A program made the position numbers and the translations under genes. Below, piece after piece: positions 46,077-60,206 of a stretch of DNA of 64,000 nucleotides; the first letter of the stretch is position 1, and the number at the start of each line of letters is the position of its first letter. The notes beneath the pieces are model-generated. The model saw only the letters and a program-made list of their open reading frames with translations. It had not been told where the DNA came from and did no database searches. The DNA comes from Lichenostomus cassidix (lineage: Eukaryota > Chordata > Aves > Passeriformes > Meliphagidae): NCBI GenBank assembly GCA_008360975.2, contig CM039183.1, positions 35,827,850-35,891,849 on the forward strand, given 5' to 3'.

Positions 46077-49000
46077 CAGTGTCTGCTGAGGAACTGTACT
46101 GCACATCACTTGTTTTTCTGGCGTTTTATTCCTCTCTCTGCTTTTAATTACGTTTATCATCGTTGCTATTATCATTAGTACTATTGCTCTTAGGAAGCAG
46201 CAATAGCAAGGCTGCTGCTCAAGGGCGGAAAAGCCTGGAGGTGAGAGTGGCCACAGCACAGGCAGAGTACTCTCTAGCCAGTGATACCTGAACAGGGCAG
46301 TGGTTGCACGGTGCAGCTCCTAGACAAGATAAAGCAATGAAACGGGTGTAAAGCTTGTGCAAAAAGCAGCAGAAGATAGGGCCACAACTGGAAACAGAGC
46401 TACAATAGGGTTCTCCAGCCATATTTTAAAAGTCTGACCCTGTGGCTGCATTTTGAAAAAGGGGTAATTCCAGGTAGAGGGAGAAGAATTAAAATCCATG
46501 AATGCGGTACTTAACTGTGAAGAGTACCTCATTCTTCATAATGAGGGCTGGGTTTGTAGCGCAGCTACATCCAAAGCATCCCTGACCACCTACTTGAAGC
46601 AGCTTTGTGTACTACATGTACAGATTCTTGGGGTATTATTGCAAGGTATCTCACTCAGCAGCTAGGTGTTATCCTGAGAGCCAAGAGTCCAAAAGTCAGG
46701 CACCCTGATGCTAAGTGTCGTAGTTTCTGAATATTTTACTTAGCTTGCCCTGAAACGAAACTCTCTGCAGCTGGTTATTTGTATGTTCCGATTTTCTGTG
46801 AAGCCACAATGAAAATCTATCTTCTTGCTTTCATTAGTGTTAAGCTGCAGCTGAATGTAATAGGTTTTATGGATGCTTTGCACCTCAGAAAACTTTCCAC
46901 TGAAGAGGTGAATCCTAGTTTTGATACAGTACATCTATTTCTCAAAAGTCTAACCAGGAAAATGTGAATAATAAAATCCTCTTATGTAAGTTGGGTATTA
47001 AAAGGTAAATCTTACAAAGCTGTTAGATATCATGGTAATGACTGAGACTGGAAAGCACATGGAAAAAAATATTTCCGTATTAAAAGCAGGTCTTGTGATG
47101 TCCTCATTGAGTATTTTTTAGGTGGTGGAACAAGGAGGATAAAAAAGAGTTGGTTTCTCTTTCTGTAAGCTCTGCCCTCCAGAGCACTGAATGGAGTATG
47201 TCTCAATTTTGGCATTCCTTGTTTTGAGTACTTGGTTTGCAATCTCAGTGCCGCTTTTTTCCTTGTTGCTGGTGGGTATGCAAATACTTTATTTGCATTG
47301 AACATGATTCAAGAGTTGAGTCAGGAACTTACAGGAGGCAATGATGCCTCCTAGCTATCCATCACTGTGTGAAATGGGTGATTTTCAATGAGTTTCCCTG
47401 TAAGAAGTAAACATAACAAAAACATGGGAACAACAACAATAACAAAACCACAAAAACAAGCCCCAAACCAACCCACCCCTATAGTCCTACTAGGCAAAGA
47501 TGCTCTCCAATTGGTGAGGAAACCAGGTATCTCTCATGGCTGAAGCAAAATGAGCTGCTAGCTGGTTTTCACAGCTGGATCCCAACCCTGCTCACCACAT
47601 GCGCTTTTAAATGACTTGTGAATTCAACTTCAGAAATTTTATAGCAGGCAAAAGCTTGTCTGTCCTGGAAAGTTCTGCAATGCTATCTATGCTGGCCTAG
47701 AGAAAAGAGGCAGCATCCCTGGTGTTGATGCTGCCGAACTGATAGGGTGGATACAAACATGGGCGGATGCACTGCCATGAGCAGCTGGACTCAAGAAGTC
47801 CAGCTTGCTCTTGCAGCATGACTTGTGGTTAGAAGCTCCAATATCTAATAAGGTGTGGGTTACACAAGGCTCATTTCCTGCATTTAAAAGCATTCATAAT
47901 AGTCCTCTTCTGTGTAGACTGAGTGTAAGAAAGGCTGAACTGCAGGTTGTCCCTCCACGCAGGAAATAACAGGAAGTCTTTCCTGTACTTGGCCTATCTG
48001 TCTTTATGGAAACTGTGGGAAACTAATTGTGTCTGAGATCTCTGCTGCTCTTTGGGGATTGATTAGAATCAGCTAACAAGGTCAGGAATTATAATAAGGA
48101 TTGATGTGTATAGTATGACTGCACAATCTTTTTCCTCTAGGAAGCCACATGAAAATTTCTATACACAGGTTAATATAAGCTGACAGTTTATTTAAGTATG
48201 GAAACTGAAAATGAAAGGTACTGATGCAATGCATTGTTGTAATGAAAAATGTCCTAATGCAGATGCAGGTGTACCCGTTTAAATAGGCCACTGGGGCAGT
48301 GGTGCTGAAAATCACACTCACTGCCTGTGTAACTAATCTTTCTGGGCAAGCTTTTCTTGTGTGAACTAACCCTAACTGTGACCCCTGCCATCTTCTCCTC
48401 TACCTCAGCTGTACAGTGGATCCACTGTTTTCATGTAGAAACTTCCACTTTCCTGCAAAGAAGCCACATGGCACTCACAAATGGAAACATCCTGTTAAAA
48501 CTAAACCCTAGGGCCACAGTTATTTTTAAAATAGAATAATTCTTTAATTGAATAGGTATTAGCAAAAGAGCTGTGTGAGATGAGTTACAGGAATTTAAGC
48601 TCCAGACTGTCCAATTTGAGCCTTTACAAAGTCTAGTCCATACAGAAAGAATACTGGCTGAGATACCAAAACCTGTTTCTTTGAACATGTTTACTCTTTC
48701 AGTATACTTTATTTTCTTCAGCAAGTCTATGATTACTAATCAATTATGGTGCTTTTACAATTTTTAAAGAATATCATTCCTTTAACAAATACCAAGGATC
48801 CCACCATACAAAATGTTTTCCAAATTACTCTTTTCAGAATTACACCAAATATTTTCACATCTGCTGACATCCACAAAATTAATACTCCTTACACATGTGA
48901 AAATATTATTTCTGCATCTGTTTTAAGTGTTCAACTAGAGCCTACCTGTGAGAAGGAGAGGATCCTTTGTTTCTCTTTGCACACATATCTAATAAAAATG

Positions 49001-51221
49001 AGACAGATTTATTTTTCTTGTTTTCTTAAAGCTTGACAAAAATGAAGAATTCTGCATGGACCACTTTGGCTCCAAACTTTGTGACTCAGGTGACTGACGT
49101 TAGATATAGCTACACTGCAGGTGACAGAGCAGATATTTTAGACACACGCACAGACATGCATGCACACACATTCGCACACATACAAACACCTACCCTGAGG
49201 CAGGAGGAAATCTTGCAGCTCCAATTAAACATGGTTCAGAGTGTGACAAAGCGGCGAGGGCTTCAATGGCACCTTGGAAATGCAGAGATGCAACATCTGT
49301 TACTGGCATGGTCATGGGTGTACGTGGGTGGAATTCCTCCAAGATCTTAGGGGAAAGATCACTTTGGAACTGCAAAGGTAAGGGTTGTTTAGAGGGTACT
49401 CAGGAAACTGCAGAAAAGCTCAGATAAGAAACTGCAGAAGAAAAATCTTGGTCTGAACACTTGGAAGCTGGAGTAGCACAGACCGTGTAAAAACAAATGC
49501 TGTTTATGCGTAACTCTGTTTACCTTGAGGAAGCACAGCACACTGGCTGCTCTCCAGGTCTTCAAGGGCAATACCTAATCTGCATATGTAGTTACACAGA
49601 CATTTGCAGTCAGAAACAAATCACACAATTATTCTTGTTGCTTGCATATGTGCATTTTCTCTCCTAGAAAAGGAAGTAACTACTTCAGCATGATGAGGAC
49701 AAGGCTGCTTTATGCCACAGTGGTGTATAAAGATGAGCTATGTGAGCCTGCCATTTCAAACTGTACACAAACTCACATAAAATGGCAATCCCTGCAATAG
49801 GTGTGGTCCTCTTGATGTATCTTGTAATTAATTCTGTAGCAGTGTCCTCACCCTGTGTATGGCTGCATCCTCACCCTGCCCATAAAAGACAGCAGCTTTA
49901 AGCCACACTTAGAGAATTCATCCTCATTCTGCCAAGTAACAACTCTAGTTCCATTGTCAAATTTACATTGAAATTAGCATTTGATTATCTGTTCAATCAC
50001 ACAGAATTGGAAAGGTCATTTAAAAAAACTTTTTAGAAGACCCAGGAGAAATACTTATCCTTATACATTGCTCACTGAAGAACACATTACCTGTGCAGCT
50101 CCTCTTACCAATCCCACACCATGGTATCCATACTGGAAATACAATGCAGGACTCAACTCTCATCTTGATCAGCTATAGCCTTCTCCATCCCATGTTCTCC
50201 TATGTGCTGCTTTTTTAAAGACAGCTTTATCTGATGGGATAAACGGAGCTGTTTCCCAAGAAGGGTCTATTTCCCAAGAAAATTATGGGATAAACCATGG
50301 TTTGCGTGCTAGGAAATAACTACCATGCAACAATCTTTCAGTAGGGTCCTTACATGGATAGTAGATACAATTTTTTCAATTTCTCTGTAGTCTGATGTAT
50401 TTGAAGAGCAGATTAGGGTCAATTTTTATTCTGTATACTTTAGTAGAGCCCACTAATGATTCATAAAGGTCCTGCACTTTAGAGATACTGTGTGAAGTAT
50501 GGTTCCTGGTCACTTAATGGTTAAATTCAGTATTCCGCCTTATGGACTAATACTCTGTGTCAACAAACTCGACTCCTCAAAAAGAGAGCTAACTGGTATT
50601 CTGTACTGTTGCTTTCTTTCTCATAATGAGCCAGTGGTTGAGGAAATAGATTTTTAAATAAAAAGGCATTAGCTAAAAGCTAATTGGGTAAAAGCTGAAT
50701 ACTTACAGTTTTTGTAAATGTCTGTTACACACATTAAGGATTGAAAAAAAATTGAACATCGTTTTTGGTACTAAATTGCAGAAAGATATTGCATGATACT
50801 TGATAATAGGAAATACAAACAGCATTAGTAGCTCAGGACTTAGAGAAAAGGAGTGAAAGAACCAGGCAAGATCTTGTTCAGGTTTTGCCTTGGTCTGTGA
50901 AATATCTGTGATGTGACTGCAAAAATACAGTACACTACAGACTGCTTTCTGCCACTAAATGGAGCAAATCTGTGTTCTGTGTGAAAAGAGTACAGGACAC
51001 TGTATTTCCTCTGGTTTCTTCCCGCTGACCTTTCTTCCCCACTGAAGTGATGGTTTAGGGAACCTACATATTTCCAGTGTCACAAGAGGGGACAGGTCTT
51101 AGCTCTTCATTTTCTATAATTTGTCCTGATCTTGCTCCCAGTGGCTTTCCTTGATTTCAGTGGATGCTGACAGCTTCAGAACTGTCTGTTGTATTGAGAA
51201 AATTGTTACTGGTTACTGTAG

Positions 51222-51672
51222 CCTCATCACGCTCTGAGTAAAGAACTTTTTCCTGCTATCTAATCTAAATCTACCCTCTTTCAGGTTGAAGTCATTCCCT
51301 CTTGTTCTATCGCTACATGCCCTGTAAAAAGTCCCTCCCCAGCTTTTTTGTAGGCCCCTTTCAGGTACTGAAAGACCACACTGAGGTCTCCCTGGATCCT
51401 TCTTTTTTCCAGGCTGAACAACCACACCTTTCTCAGCCTGACTTCATAGGAGAGGTGCTCTAGCCCCTGATCATCTTTTTGGCCCTCCTCTGGACTGGCT
51501 CCAGCAGGTTCACACCATTCCTATGTTGGGCATTCCAGAGCTGGATGCAACACTCCATGAAGGGTCTCATGAGAGTGGAGTAGAGGAGGAGAATCACCTC
51601 CTTTGACCTTCTGTCCATGCTGCTTTGGATGCAGCCCAGGGTCCATCTTTGCTTCGTGGCACAAGCTGCCCC
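51222..51672 (-). mobile_element. CR1 LINE fragment, antisense
   Basis: The antisense CR1 blocks are AAGAACTTTTTCCTGCTATC, CCCTCTTGTTCTATCGCTAC, CTCCCTGGATCCTTCTTTTT, CAGGCTGAACAACCACACCT, CCTCTGGACTGGCTCCAGCAGG and GATGCAGCCCAGGGTCCATC. The 3' tail expected at the left is missing; the fragment stops near 51222. Its subfamily differs from that at 1207. Confidence 0.93.
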
Positions 51673-52595
51673 ATGGTATCTTCCTCTCTTCTGTTCTTTG
51701 ATTCTGTGAAAAACAAGCCAAGGCTAGGGGATAACTAGGGGTATGATAACAGGCCATGGAGCTGGTCAGCAGTCTGAATCCAGAAAAAGATGGTGGCAAA
51801 TCAAAGTCTCTTTATGCAGGCAACTCCTTTGTAGTCTATGTGAAACTGCATTGCGAATTTGCAATTGCAATCGACTTCCTTTGGAAAAAAATCACTGCAA
51901 TAGATAGTAGTTAGCAAGCTCTTACAAACCATTGGCAGGCTGTTCTGAAACCAGTCCTCAGGTTCCTTGAGCATCACATTGCTTGAAACTGCGGGGTCCC
52001 TTGTCACCAATTTAATACATTCAGCAAACACGAGACGAAGACCTTGCTTCAAATACCTCTCCAACAGGAAACTGTGCTAAGTGACCTTATGGCTAAATGC
52101 CCAAATGGCTCAGCCAGAAATTGGGCAGTACTCCCACTTGGCCCTGGAGGAGTGAACCTCCATGAGATGGCTGCCTAACCCTGGTGATAAGATGGTACCT
52201 TAAAAAAGCCTCTAACTGTGGCCTCATCAGAGGGCTGCCTGCTTCACAAATCCCTCATGAAAAACTGTTGGATACAGTACCCAGAATGGACTGTTTTCTG
52301 AGAAAGACTGACTTTATAGCTCAGCACTAGAATTGCTTTAACTAGGCATGTAGTTGTTTTAGAAGGTATAAAACCCTCAACAATGAAGTTTATTGAAAAT
52401 GCAGTAAGAAACACAGAAGTACCAAGCCTGAGTGCAATACATGTGAGGTAATTTATGTGTGATGTATTAAAAACTCATGGGGCCAAAGGGGCTGGGTTGC
52501 TGTTAGGAGCCACCTCCTGCTCTACAGAGAGTCCTCAGTGTCATCCTGCTGTCATTTGTCACAGGAGTTCAGGTGCCCTGACCTCAAGCCATCAA

Positions 52596-52634
52596 TGTGC
52601 ACACAGTGAGCAAAAAAGGCTCACTGTGTGCACA
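52596..52634. repeat. Perfect 16-bp-stem inverted repeat
   Basis: TGTGCACACAGTGAGC (52596-52611), a 7-nt AAAAAAG loop, and the exact complement GCTCACTGTGTGCACA (52619-52634). Transcribed from either strand it would fold as a compact hairpin. No known element is recognisable around it. Confidence 0.95.
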
Positions 52635-55600
52635 CACACAACCTGGTGTGAGCCCAAGTCCTCACCAGCTCCTGAGCTCAGCCCCACCTCTTTGATGCAG
52701 GTTCAGCACAACCATTCTCAGAGTGATTTGACACTATTTAATTTCCATGCTAGCAGTATGTTATTAATCCTACAAACCACACTGATGTATATTTTTTCCC
52801 AACCTGGATAACATAGCTAATGTCATTTCCTACACATCGACTCCCAGATGACTAAGAATTACTGGTCCAGGAAACTCTGAGCTCTGGGATCTGTCAGTCA
52901 GTCACCTGGCAATTCAATCATAAAACAGTCTACGTAAGCACTCAATCTACTACTTTTTACACCTTTTTTTGAATCACAGGTGCCTCAAGTATTAACAATA
53001 TAACTAACAAAGCCTGCTTCCTCCTAGGCATGGTATTCATAATGGTAGCATGAATCAGAATTGGCTACACTAACCGCAGTAAATCGACAGCACTGAGCAA
53101 TCCCATTTCATTAATAAGAGCATCTCATCACCAGCTGCTCCTTGGAGACAAATGGCTGCATCTGGCTTCCTAAGCATTGTCTTCTCTTGCCACCCCCAGG
53201 GACTAGTAGCATTTGAGACATCAGTGACCTCACAGTCTGAGTTTGTTTGTACACTGGAAATGGCTCATCTGTCCTGATGTCTGATTTCCTGTCCCTTTTC
53301 CTTCATAAGGGGAATCACAAACAGTGAAATAAAATTGTTTTTTAAAAATAAGTGTTTTTTCCAACACAGATGGAATGCCAAAACCCATGGCTGAAAAATG
53401 TCCACCTCATACTAACATTTCTCCAAGACCTACATCAGGCAGTATGATACCATCCTGACAACCATTTAAAAAGTTTGTTGCTGGAGGGATAACTTTCTAC
53501 TTAGCAGGTATGAAATGCTTTTTCCTCTCTTATTTCAAATACCTTATTTAGGCAAAGAATTTAACCCCAAAACCAATTCCCATGCACTGGCACTAGTCAA
53601 ATGATTGCAATCCTAAATGGATTCTCCCTCCTGCATTGAGTTGTGCCTAGGGGCCTTTCCCCTAATCCACTTGGAATTATTAAAACTTCTACAGAGGCAA
53701 GGAGATTTGCCAGTCCTCAGTTTAGTGCAGTGTAAGGATCTTACAGCTGGTGTTACATTCACTCACCAAGACACATGGATTTTCAAGCAGCAATTCCCTG
53801 CACATGCAGGAGTCTCCATCATGTGAGAAAACAAGTGATGTTTGCACAACTGTAAAGACTTCTGCATGGAGTGGTAGGCTTCATCCAACAGCCAAAAGAA
53901 ATTCCTGGGCTCCTGTGCTGAATCCCTGTGTATCACAGATGGAAGGGTCCAGCTGCTTTCATAACATTTTGTGGATTTTGTCACTGAGTTTCAGCTCTTC
54001 TCGAAATGGAATAGGACCTTGTGGGACTATGATGTGTCTCTGAAAGTAACTTGCCCTCTGACTGTGTCTGTTACTACAACAGAGCTCACAGGAGTGAGGG
54101 AGGAAATAGCAGCCACCTGGGTCATGACAGCTTAAGGGTATGAACAGTCTTCTGCTAAACACTAGACAATGTGAAGCACAATAAGCCTTTGTAAGAACTG
54201 CTAAAATATTGCTAAAAATACTCCACAGTGAAATGGAGGCAACAAGTGACAGGTTTCAGCAGCAGAAGCTGTTTAACTCTGTGGATTAACTACTTTATTC
54301 TAAATATCCTTGGGAATCTAAAAGCCATTTCTGAATTAGGAAATGGAGGCAAACAAATAGACAAGATGCACCTTCTCACAAGAAAGTAGCTCTTGAAAGC
54401 CTTGGCCAAATTTTTTTACTTAGAAGCAATTCAAGTTTGTTTCACATTTCTTTTAGTTTCCTGTGTCCTAAAATTGTGCCTAGAAGCTTGTTTTGAAGAG
54501 TGCATTTTTGGAAGCAGAGTCATCAGTACTTTTAAAGTAATTTAAAGAAAATTACTCTATATTGGATGCTAGCAGCAAATGGAAGCCAGCACAGTAATGG
54601 CAGAGGGAGTGGGTTACCATAGAGCAAGTGCTCAGGAGGGAAAACACAGTAAGGTAAAACTTCCCTGAATTCAGATGTCAGCCCTGCTGATTACCTTGCA
54701 CTACTGTTTGTGGCACTCAAGCTGATAAAAATAGAGTTATTAAGAAGATCCCTAAGTATTTATGGAACAGTTGATTGCATCAACTTAATTGGACAAGAGC
54801 AGAATTCCTTAATGTTGTGCTCTGCTCCCTACCTGAGTGACTTCAAATCACTTTGGGGAAGGTTGTGGCATCTCTCTTTGGGGTGATTTGGGGCAGGTGG
54901 GAATGGGATGGACCTGCAGCTCTGGAGAGGGAATCTATGGCCTGACCTGACATGTATCTGGTGAATATAGGAGCCTTTCCTTCAGATGGCTAAATATTTG
55001 TCAGGCCATGAACTATAAATAGGTATAAATATTTAAATTGCATCAACCTGGTGTAACACCATGAGTTTCTGTGACACTAGGTACTGGCTTAAACTAGAGG
55101 AGACTGTGGCCCTTTATCTGTGCTTTGCCAACAGAGCTGAGGGGCTTTTCAGCAGACAGACTGGGAAATCTCACAGGAGCACTTTCAGATGTTATTGGTC
55201 TCCTGTCTGTCTTTCCTACCCGCTTGAGTTATTATTGATCCTGTGGAAGGCGAAGGAGCAACATGTGCCTGTGTCCTAACTGTCCCGAGGTGCAGGCCAA
55301 ATTTTCCAGAAAATCACCCCCAGAGGTGAACTGCTCAATGCTCACTATTCATGGGAAAAGACAAGTGACAGAAGAAGGGCAGGGCACTCAGACAGGCACA
55401 GGAGTGTCTTCAGCCACTTCAGCAAAATTCTTCAGAGGACGTTTGCCAAGGTCCTCGCTGACATTGGATCTATGCAGAAAGGTATAGAAGGTGCAACGCC
55501 TGACTTCTCACAGTTAGCTCTCCCGAGGAGATGGGAGAAGGCACAAATATGCAACAGATCTTAAAATGATTCTGAGTAGTAAAATGTGGCTACAGCACGA

Positions 55601-58498
55601 GGTTTCAAACTTTGATGAACTAATAAGGGTTTTAATGCAATTTTTCAGTTTTGATTTATATGCTACACACACATATATACACCTAAAGGGAGGTTGCAAA
55701 GCCAGCCAGTCAAAGATGGTAATACCAGATTTAAAGTGACATTTGCAAATTCACTGTCTCCTCTGTGGTTCTTCTGTTACACAGGTTTCAGTTCATGTCT
55801 GCCCAGTCCTTTTTCCACAAGACTCTGTCACATATTCAGAACAAAGACCAAACAAGCCTTATTTAACAAGGAGATGTTTAAAACTGTTTTATCATCCTTG
55901 TTCAATGTTTGTGGCAGCAACACTAGCTAATATTTATGGTGTGCTGTTTAAACCCTCGTGGGCATTTTTAATAATACTGTCATGGTGTTCAAGTCCATTT
56001 TCACAAATTGTCTGTGAATTGAAGCCAGGGGCATGAGTCTGATCCTGTCATTGTTACCCCAAGTGGTGAGTAATTTCCTTCATGATTACTGGTGCTGCTC
56101 TTCAGAAAAAGAAAAGAGAATTCAGGTCTGATTTATAGCTGGCATTTTGTGCTTCTTCTAAATGCCCCCCTCCTTGTACCAGAAGGGTACATGGGAATGT
56201 GATGGTCATCATCTGGGATGAGTTAGGTTTCCACCAGAGATATAGAATGAACTTAAAATTGAATTCAAAGAGGAGGAATCAGGATTGTCAATGACAGAGG
56301 GGTGTGTCATTAAGTTCAGATATTGTTCTGCAAGTGCAGTTTTTCCATTACCTTTTTTGCAGTGTCCAGTCACATCAATCCTTGTGTGCAGTTTCTTTTA
56401 GTCATAATGCTTGGCACTCCTGGCTGGTAGAGACTGAAGTATGCAGAGGCAGCCTGAACAGCAGCAGAGGAAAGAGATGATAAAATTGTTTTATCATTCT
56501 ACTTAACAGCTTCCTCTATACTATAACACAGGACATTTGATAACCCAGCCATTTGTGTGCACAGGGTCAAAACATTGTCCCTTAGCTATAATAGCTGTCA
56601 GTGTAATTAATGAAAATTACAGTGTTGGGATCTAAGAGATTGTAACGGCAAAAGGAAAAAGCATGCCTAATACTTTCCATTATAGCAAAGCTCTTCCAAA
56701 TGTGTGTAATCCTAGACAATTTTCAGCTTCCCAACTTCAGTTTTCTATCGCTGCTCACTCTTTGAGGTACAATTCTTGGTGAAATTAAAAGATGCTTTCT
56801 TTGTTTATTTAAGGTGATAAGAAGCTAAAACTGAAGCAAAAGTATCTCCTGGGGTTGGTTTGTGTGCTTTTGTTTTTTGCTGTTAAATGAGAAATATTGA
56901 ATAATATTTGGAGCAACTGTTGCTCCTCAGCAATTTACTACAGAAGGTGCTATTTTGTCACAGAATAATTCTGCCAGAGATTTCTGCAAGTACACATGAA
57001 TGCATTTTTCTCAAGGCCAGGCAAGTCATCAAATGTGGGTAGAATGCAGTGTTTTTAATTTCCTGTGTTGGTTGATGTGTTTATAACAATGTTCATTGTT
57101 GATGCAAAGACATCAACATTGTTGATTCAAAGAATGAATCCTGACTGAGGTGTTGCTTCTGTATTTTTGGTAGTTCAGCAGGCTTTTGTTACCACCACTT
57201 AGGAAGTTTGCAATTCAATATTTGCAATGCCTGTAACTAGGAAGTAACAAAGGGATAAAGTTGTACATAAAAAGCTTATTTTTTTCTTTCTCACTAAAGT
57301 AGGACTGCACAGGATCTATAGCTATATGAGAAGATTTTAATATTATTACATTTGCTCTCAGTGTATGGAAGTCTTAAGATCTCCAGAAACAGTAAACCCT
57401 GTTTTGGAGAAATGGTTTCTGACAAGCCATTGTTGTCTGTAGAGCAGATGCACTGAAACCACTAACCTGGTGGTACTGCCATTTGTTAAAAATGTTGTAT
57501 GTGTTTTTGAATAATTTCCTGACCAGTGAAGTGGTTTTGTTTTCTTTCTGGGAAAAAAAATCTCTAAAAGGGCTTAGGAGATTTTTAAAAATTATTTTCT
57601 ACATAAAGAAATGAGAAATTTATCCATACTATAGAGTAGTATATATTCCAAGAAGCATATAGAGGGGATAAAATCATGCCTGATATACCTCCTTAATATT
57701 CTCCTCAATATCTATAGAATGCAGTTTATTTAGTCCCTGTTCAGAAGTATAAGACAGAATTCTGGGGAAAATGCTTAAATGTGCATAAATGACTGAAAAG
57801 GCAAAATACTGTTTTACCTTAAGGTTTCTTAGATTCTACAATAAAGGGTGGAAAAAGTTTTGTCAAAATGTGTCTAATTTAAATTTTTTTTTAAAGTTAT
57901 TATCTAGCAATATAGTATATATTCTGCCAATCACCATACTACAATGATTTCAATAAAAATGAAGCAAAACATACTTCTAAGAATCCCCCGAGATGTTAAA
58001 CTAAATAGGATAATACAAGGATGTGATTATGTGGCAGTATTTCAAACACTGGCACTTACTGATAAAAAGCCATTATAATCCCCTCTGGAAACTCGTTCTA
58101 TTCCCTCCTGGCTGATAAATGGGCCCAGCCTGGAATCTGGCAGACAGAACAGATCACTGAAAGCCACCTTTACATCTTTAGTGCTCTCATCTTTCCCCTT
58201 TGTGTTTCATTCTTTGAAGCTGCATGAAGTGATAAAGTTGGTTCTATAGTCCCTGTTTCACTGGGCTACTGCCACTACAGAAAATAGTTTGCCTGCAGTC
58301 AGCTGTGACACAGATTACCTCCCTGGTGAGTTGGGAGGTGCAATGCCTTTGTCCTGGTCATCTTTAAATAGTAGCCAAAAGCAGGCAGGCTGCTGCCGGT
58401 GTCATCCCACCAACTTGAGATATTTAATGAACATATCCTAGTTAGGAGCATGGTTGCTCCAAACTTCATCTGTAGTCGAGAGATACAGGCAGACACGT

Positions 58499-58951
58499 TG
58501 TGTTGGTTTGAAAACAAACCAGTGGGAGTCCAGATTGAAATTGAAAATAAGTGAAATAATACAAGGAAAAGCACTGACAAAGTCAGATACAACCTAACAC
58601 CCTGTTAGGGTGGTAGTAGCAGTCCAACTGAAGTAGTCCAGTTGAAGCGGTGATCCTGTGAAGGTCTAGTCTCCAGCTGAAGATCCAGTGGTAGCTCTTG
58701 TCCTCTGGGAACCCAGTAGACAGGGCTAGCTCAGGCAGTTCCAAGGCCAGGTTATATCCAGGTGGGAACACCTGGTTCCTCCCTCCTGGGCAGAGCATCC
58801 CACAATGGGATAAGTCCATGAGTCACACGGTGGGTCCCTGATGGCTCATTGCCTGTCATCCGGAGTGGGTCATTAGCAGCTGATAGCAGCTAATGGCCCA
58901 CAGCTGGTGGTAATAGAATACTTAACTACATCTATATTGCAACCTAGGACA
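58499..58951. mobile_element. Solo LTR (family B) with target-site duplication
   Basis: A 453-bp element begins TGTGTTGGTTTGAAAACAAA and ends CTAGGACA, so it has TG...CA ends. It is flanked by CACGT (58494-58498) and CATGT (58952-58956), a 5-bp duplication with one C/T difference at a CpG, the expected decay. The start GTTGGTTTGAAAACAAACCA and AAGTCAGATACAACCTAACA match an LTR family common in songbirds. No internal viral sequence is present. I do not assign orientation. Confidence 0.85.
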
Positions 58952-59676
58952 CATGTGGTGAAAACGAATCAGATAATTTATATAATTTTCATCACTGATG
59001 TGTTTTAATTAATGCCAACCTTATTTTCCCCATGACTCAGTTGAAACATCACTCAATAACCCCACAGGAAAGGCCCAGCTTTTGGGTTGAATGTAACAGA
59101 CTTCTTAACGCTTCCTCTAGAGTCCCAAAATAGGGGGTGGAGTGGGTGTGTGTTAATACATTCACCAGAACCACCTATCCAAACTTATGCAATAATTTTT
59201 CCCTTAGGTTAATGGGGAACTTCTGATCTCAATTTGAAGTAGAAATTAAGACTGGATTGCGCATGCTTAATGCTTTGTGTAGCCATCATTTAATGATAAA
59301 ATGAGGCTGTTTAGCCCCCTCAGCTTCATCTCTCTGATCTTCCTCCACACTAGCTTGGTGAGAATTTCATGTAGCTATCTGGGGTTTAGCCTACCTTCCT
59401 TGCTGTCCCCATCTGTCTGTCTGTGCAGCTGTCTGTCGGTTCTCCCACTAGAGGCTTTTCAAAATTAGCCAATTTTGCTAAGTAATTTATAAAAGTAGGC
59501 TGCCAGTCAAGTACAGAATACCTGTTAATGCTCACACTGAGAAAAAAAAGCCCTTAATCCTTAGTTCAAGTCATGTTTGGCTCAGAGAATTAGGGACCCA
59601 AGGCAGGAGGGGATGTGTGGTGCTGTGACCACAGGGATAGCAGCATCCTGTGCTGGTCAGTGTAAAGCAGGGTTGT

Positions 59677-60206
59677 TGCACTGGGTCTGGCTGGTACAGA
59701 CCTGATCCTCCTCTTAGCAGCCAGTATGGTTCTGTGTTTTGGATTTGTGACTAAAAGAGTGTTGATAACATATGAGTGTTTTATCTGACACTGAACAATG
59801 CTGGCACAGCATGAAGGCTTTCTATTTTTCCCACTCTGCTACCTCATTGGGAAGGTTGGGGCTGCACAAGAGGCTGGGAGGAGACACAGCTGGGGCAGCT
59901 GACTTGAATTGGCCAACGCAATATTCCAAGGCATATAACATCATGCCCATCAATAAAACCCAGGAGGCTGTCTTTCTAAAGTAGCCATTGCCCAGAGACT
60001 GCCTGGGCCTCCATCTGCTTGTGGGAGGTGGTGAATGATAGCTTTTGTATCACTATTATTATTTTTTCATACCTTCAGTCTTTATCTTGGCCCGTGAGGC
60101 TTTTTCTTGCTTTTGCTCTGCCTACTCTCTCCCCCATCCTGCTGTGTGTGGGAGTGAGTGAGCATTTGGGTGGGTACTTAGTTGCTGGACAGGGCCAACC
60201 CACTGC
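59677..60206 (+). mobile_element. Solo LTR of family A, second copy
   Basis: It shares with 3572-4102 the blocks GTTTTGGATTTGTGA, GTTGATAACATATGAGTGTT, GAGGCTGGGAGGAGACACAG, AATATTCCAAGGCATATAAC and a 3' part with CTTTATCTTGGCCCGTGAGG and TCTCTCCCCCATCCTGCTG. It ends CAACCCACTGCA. It is diverged, and neither end is sharp; the start could be 59674 or 59677. No flanking duplication is clear. Confidence 0.8.

Noticed and set aside
57063..57130. GTTGATG/CATCAAC small hairpin with nearby ATTGTTGAT repeats
   Set aside because: The stem is only 7 bp in AT-rich sequence, within chance expectation.
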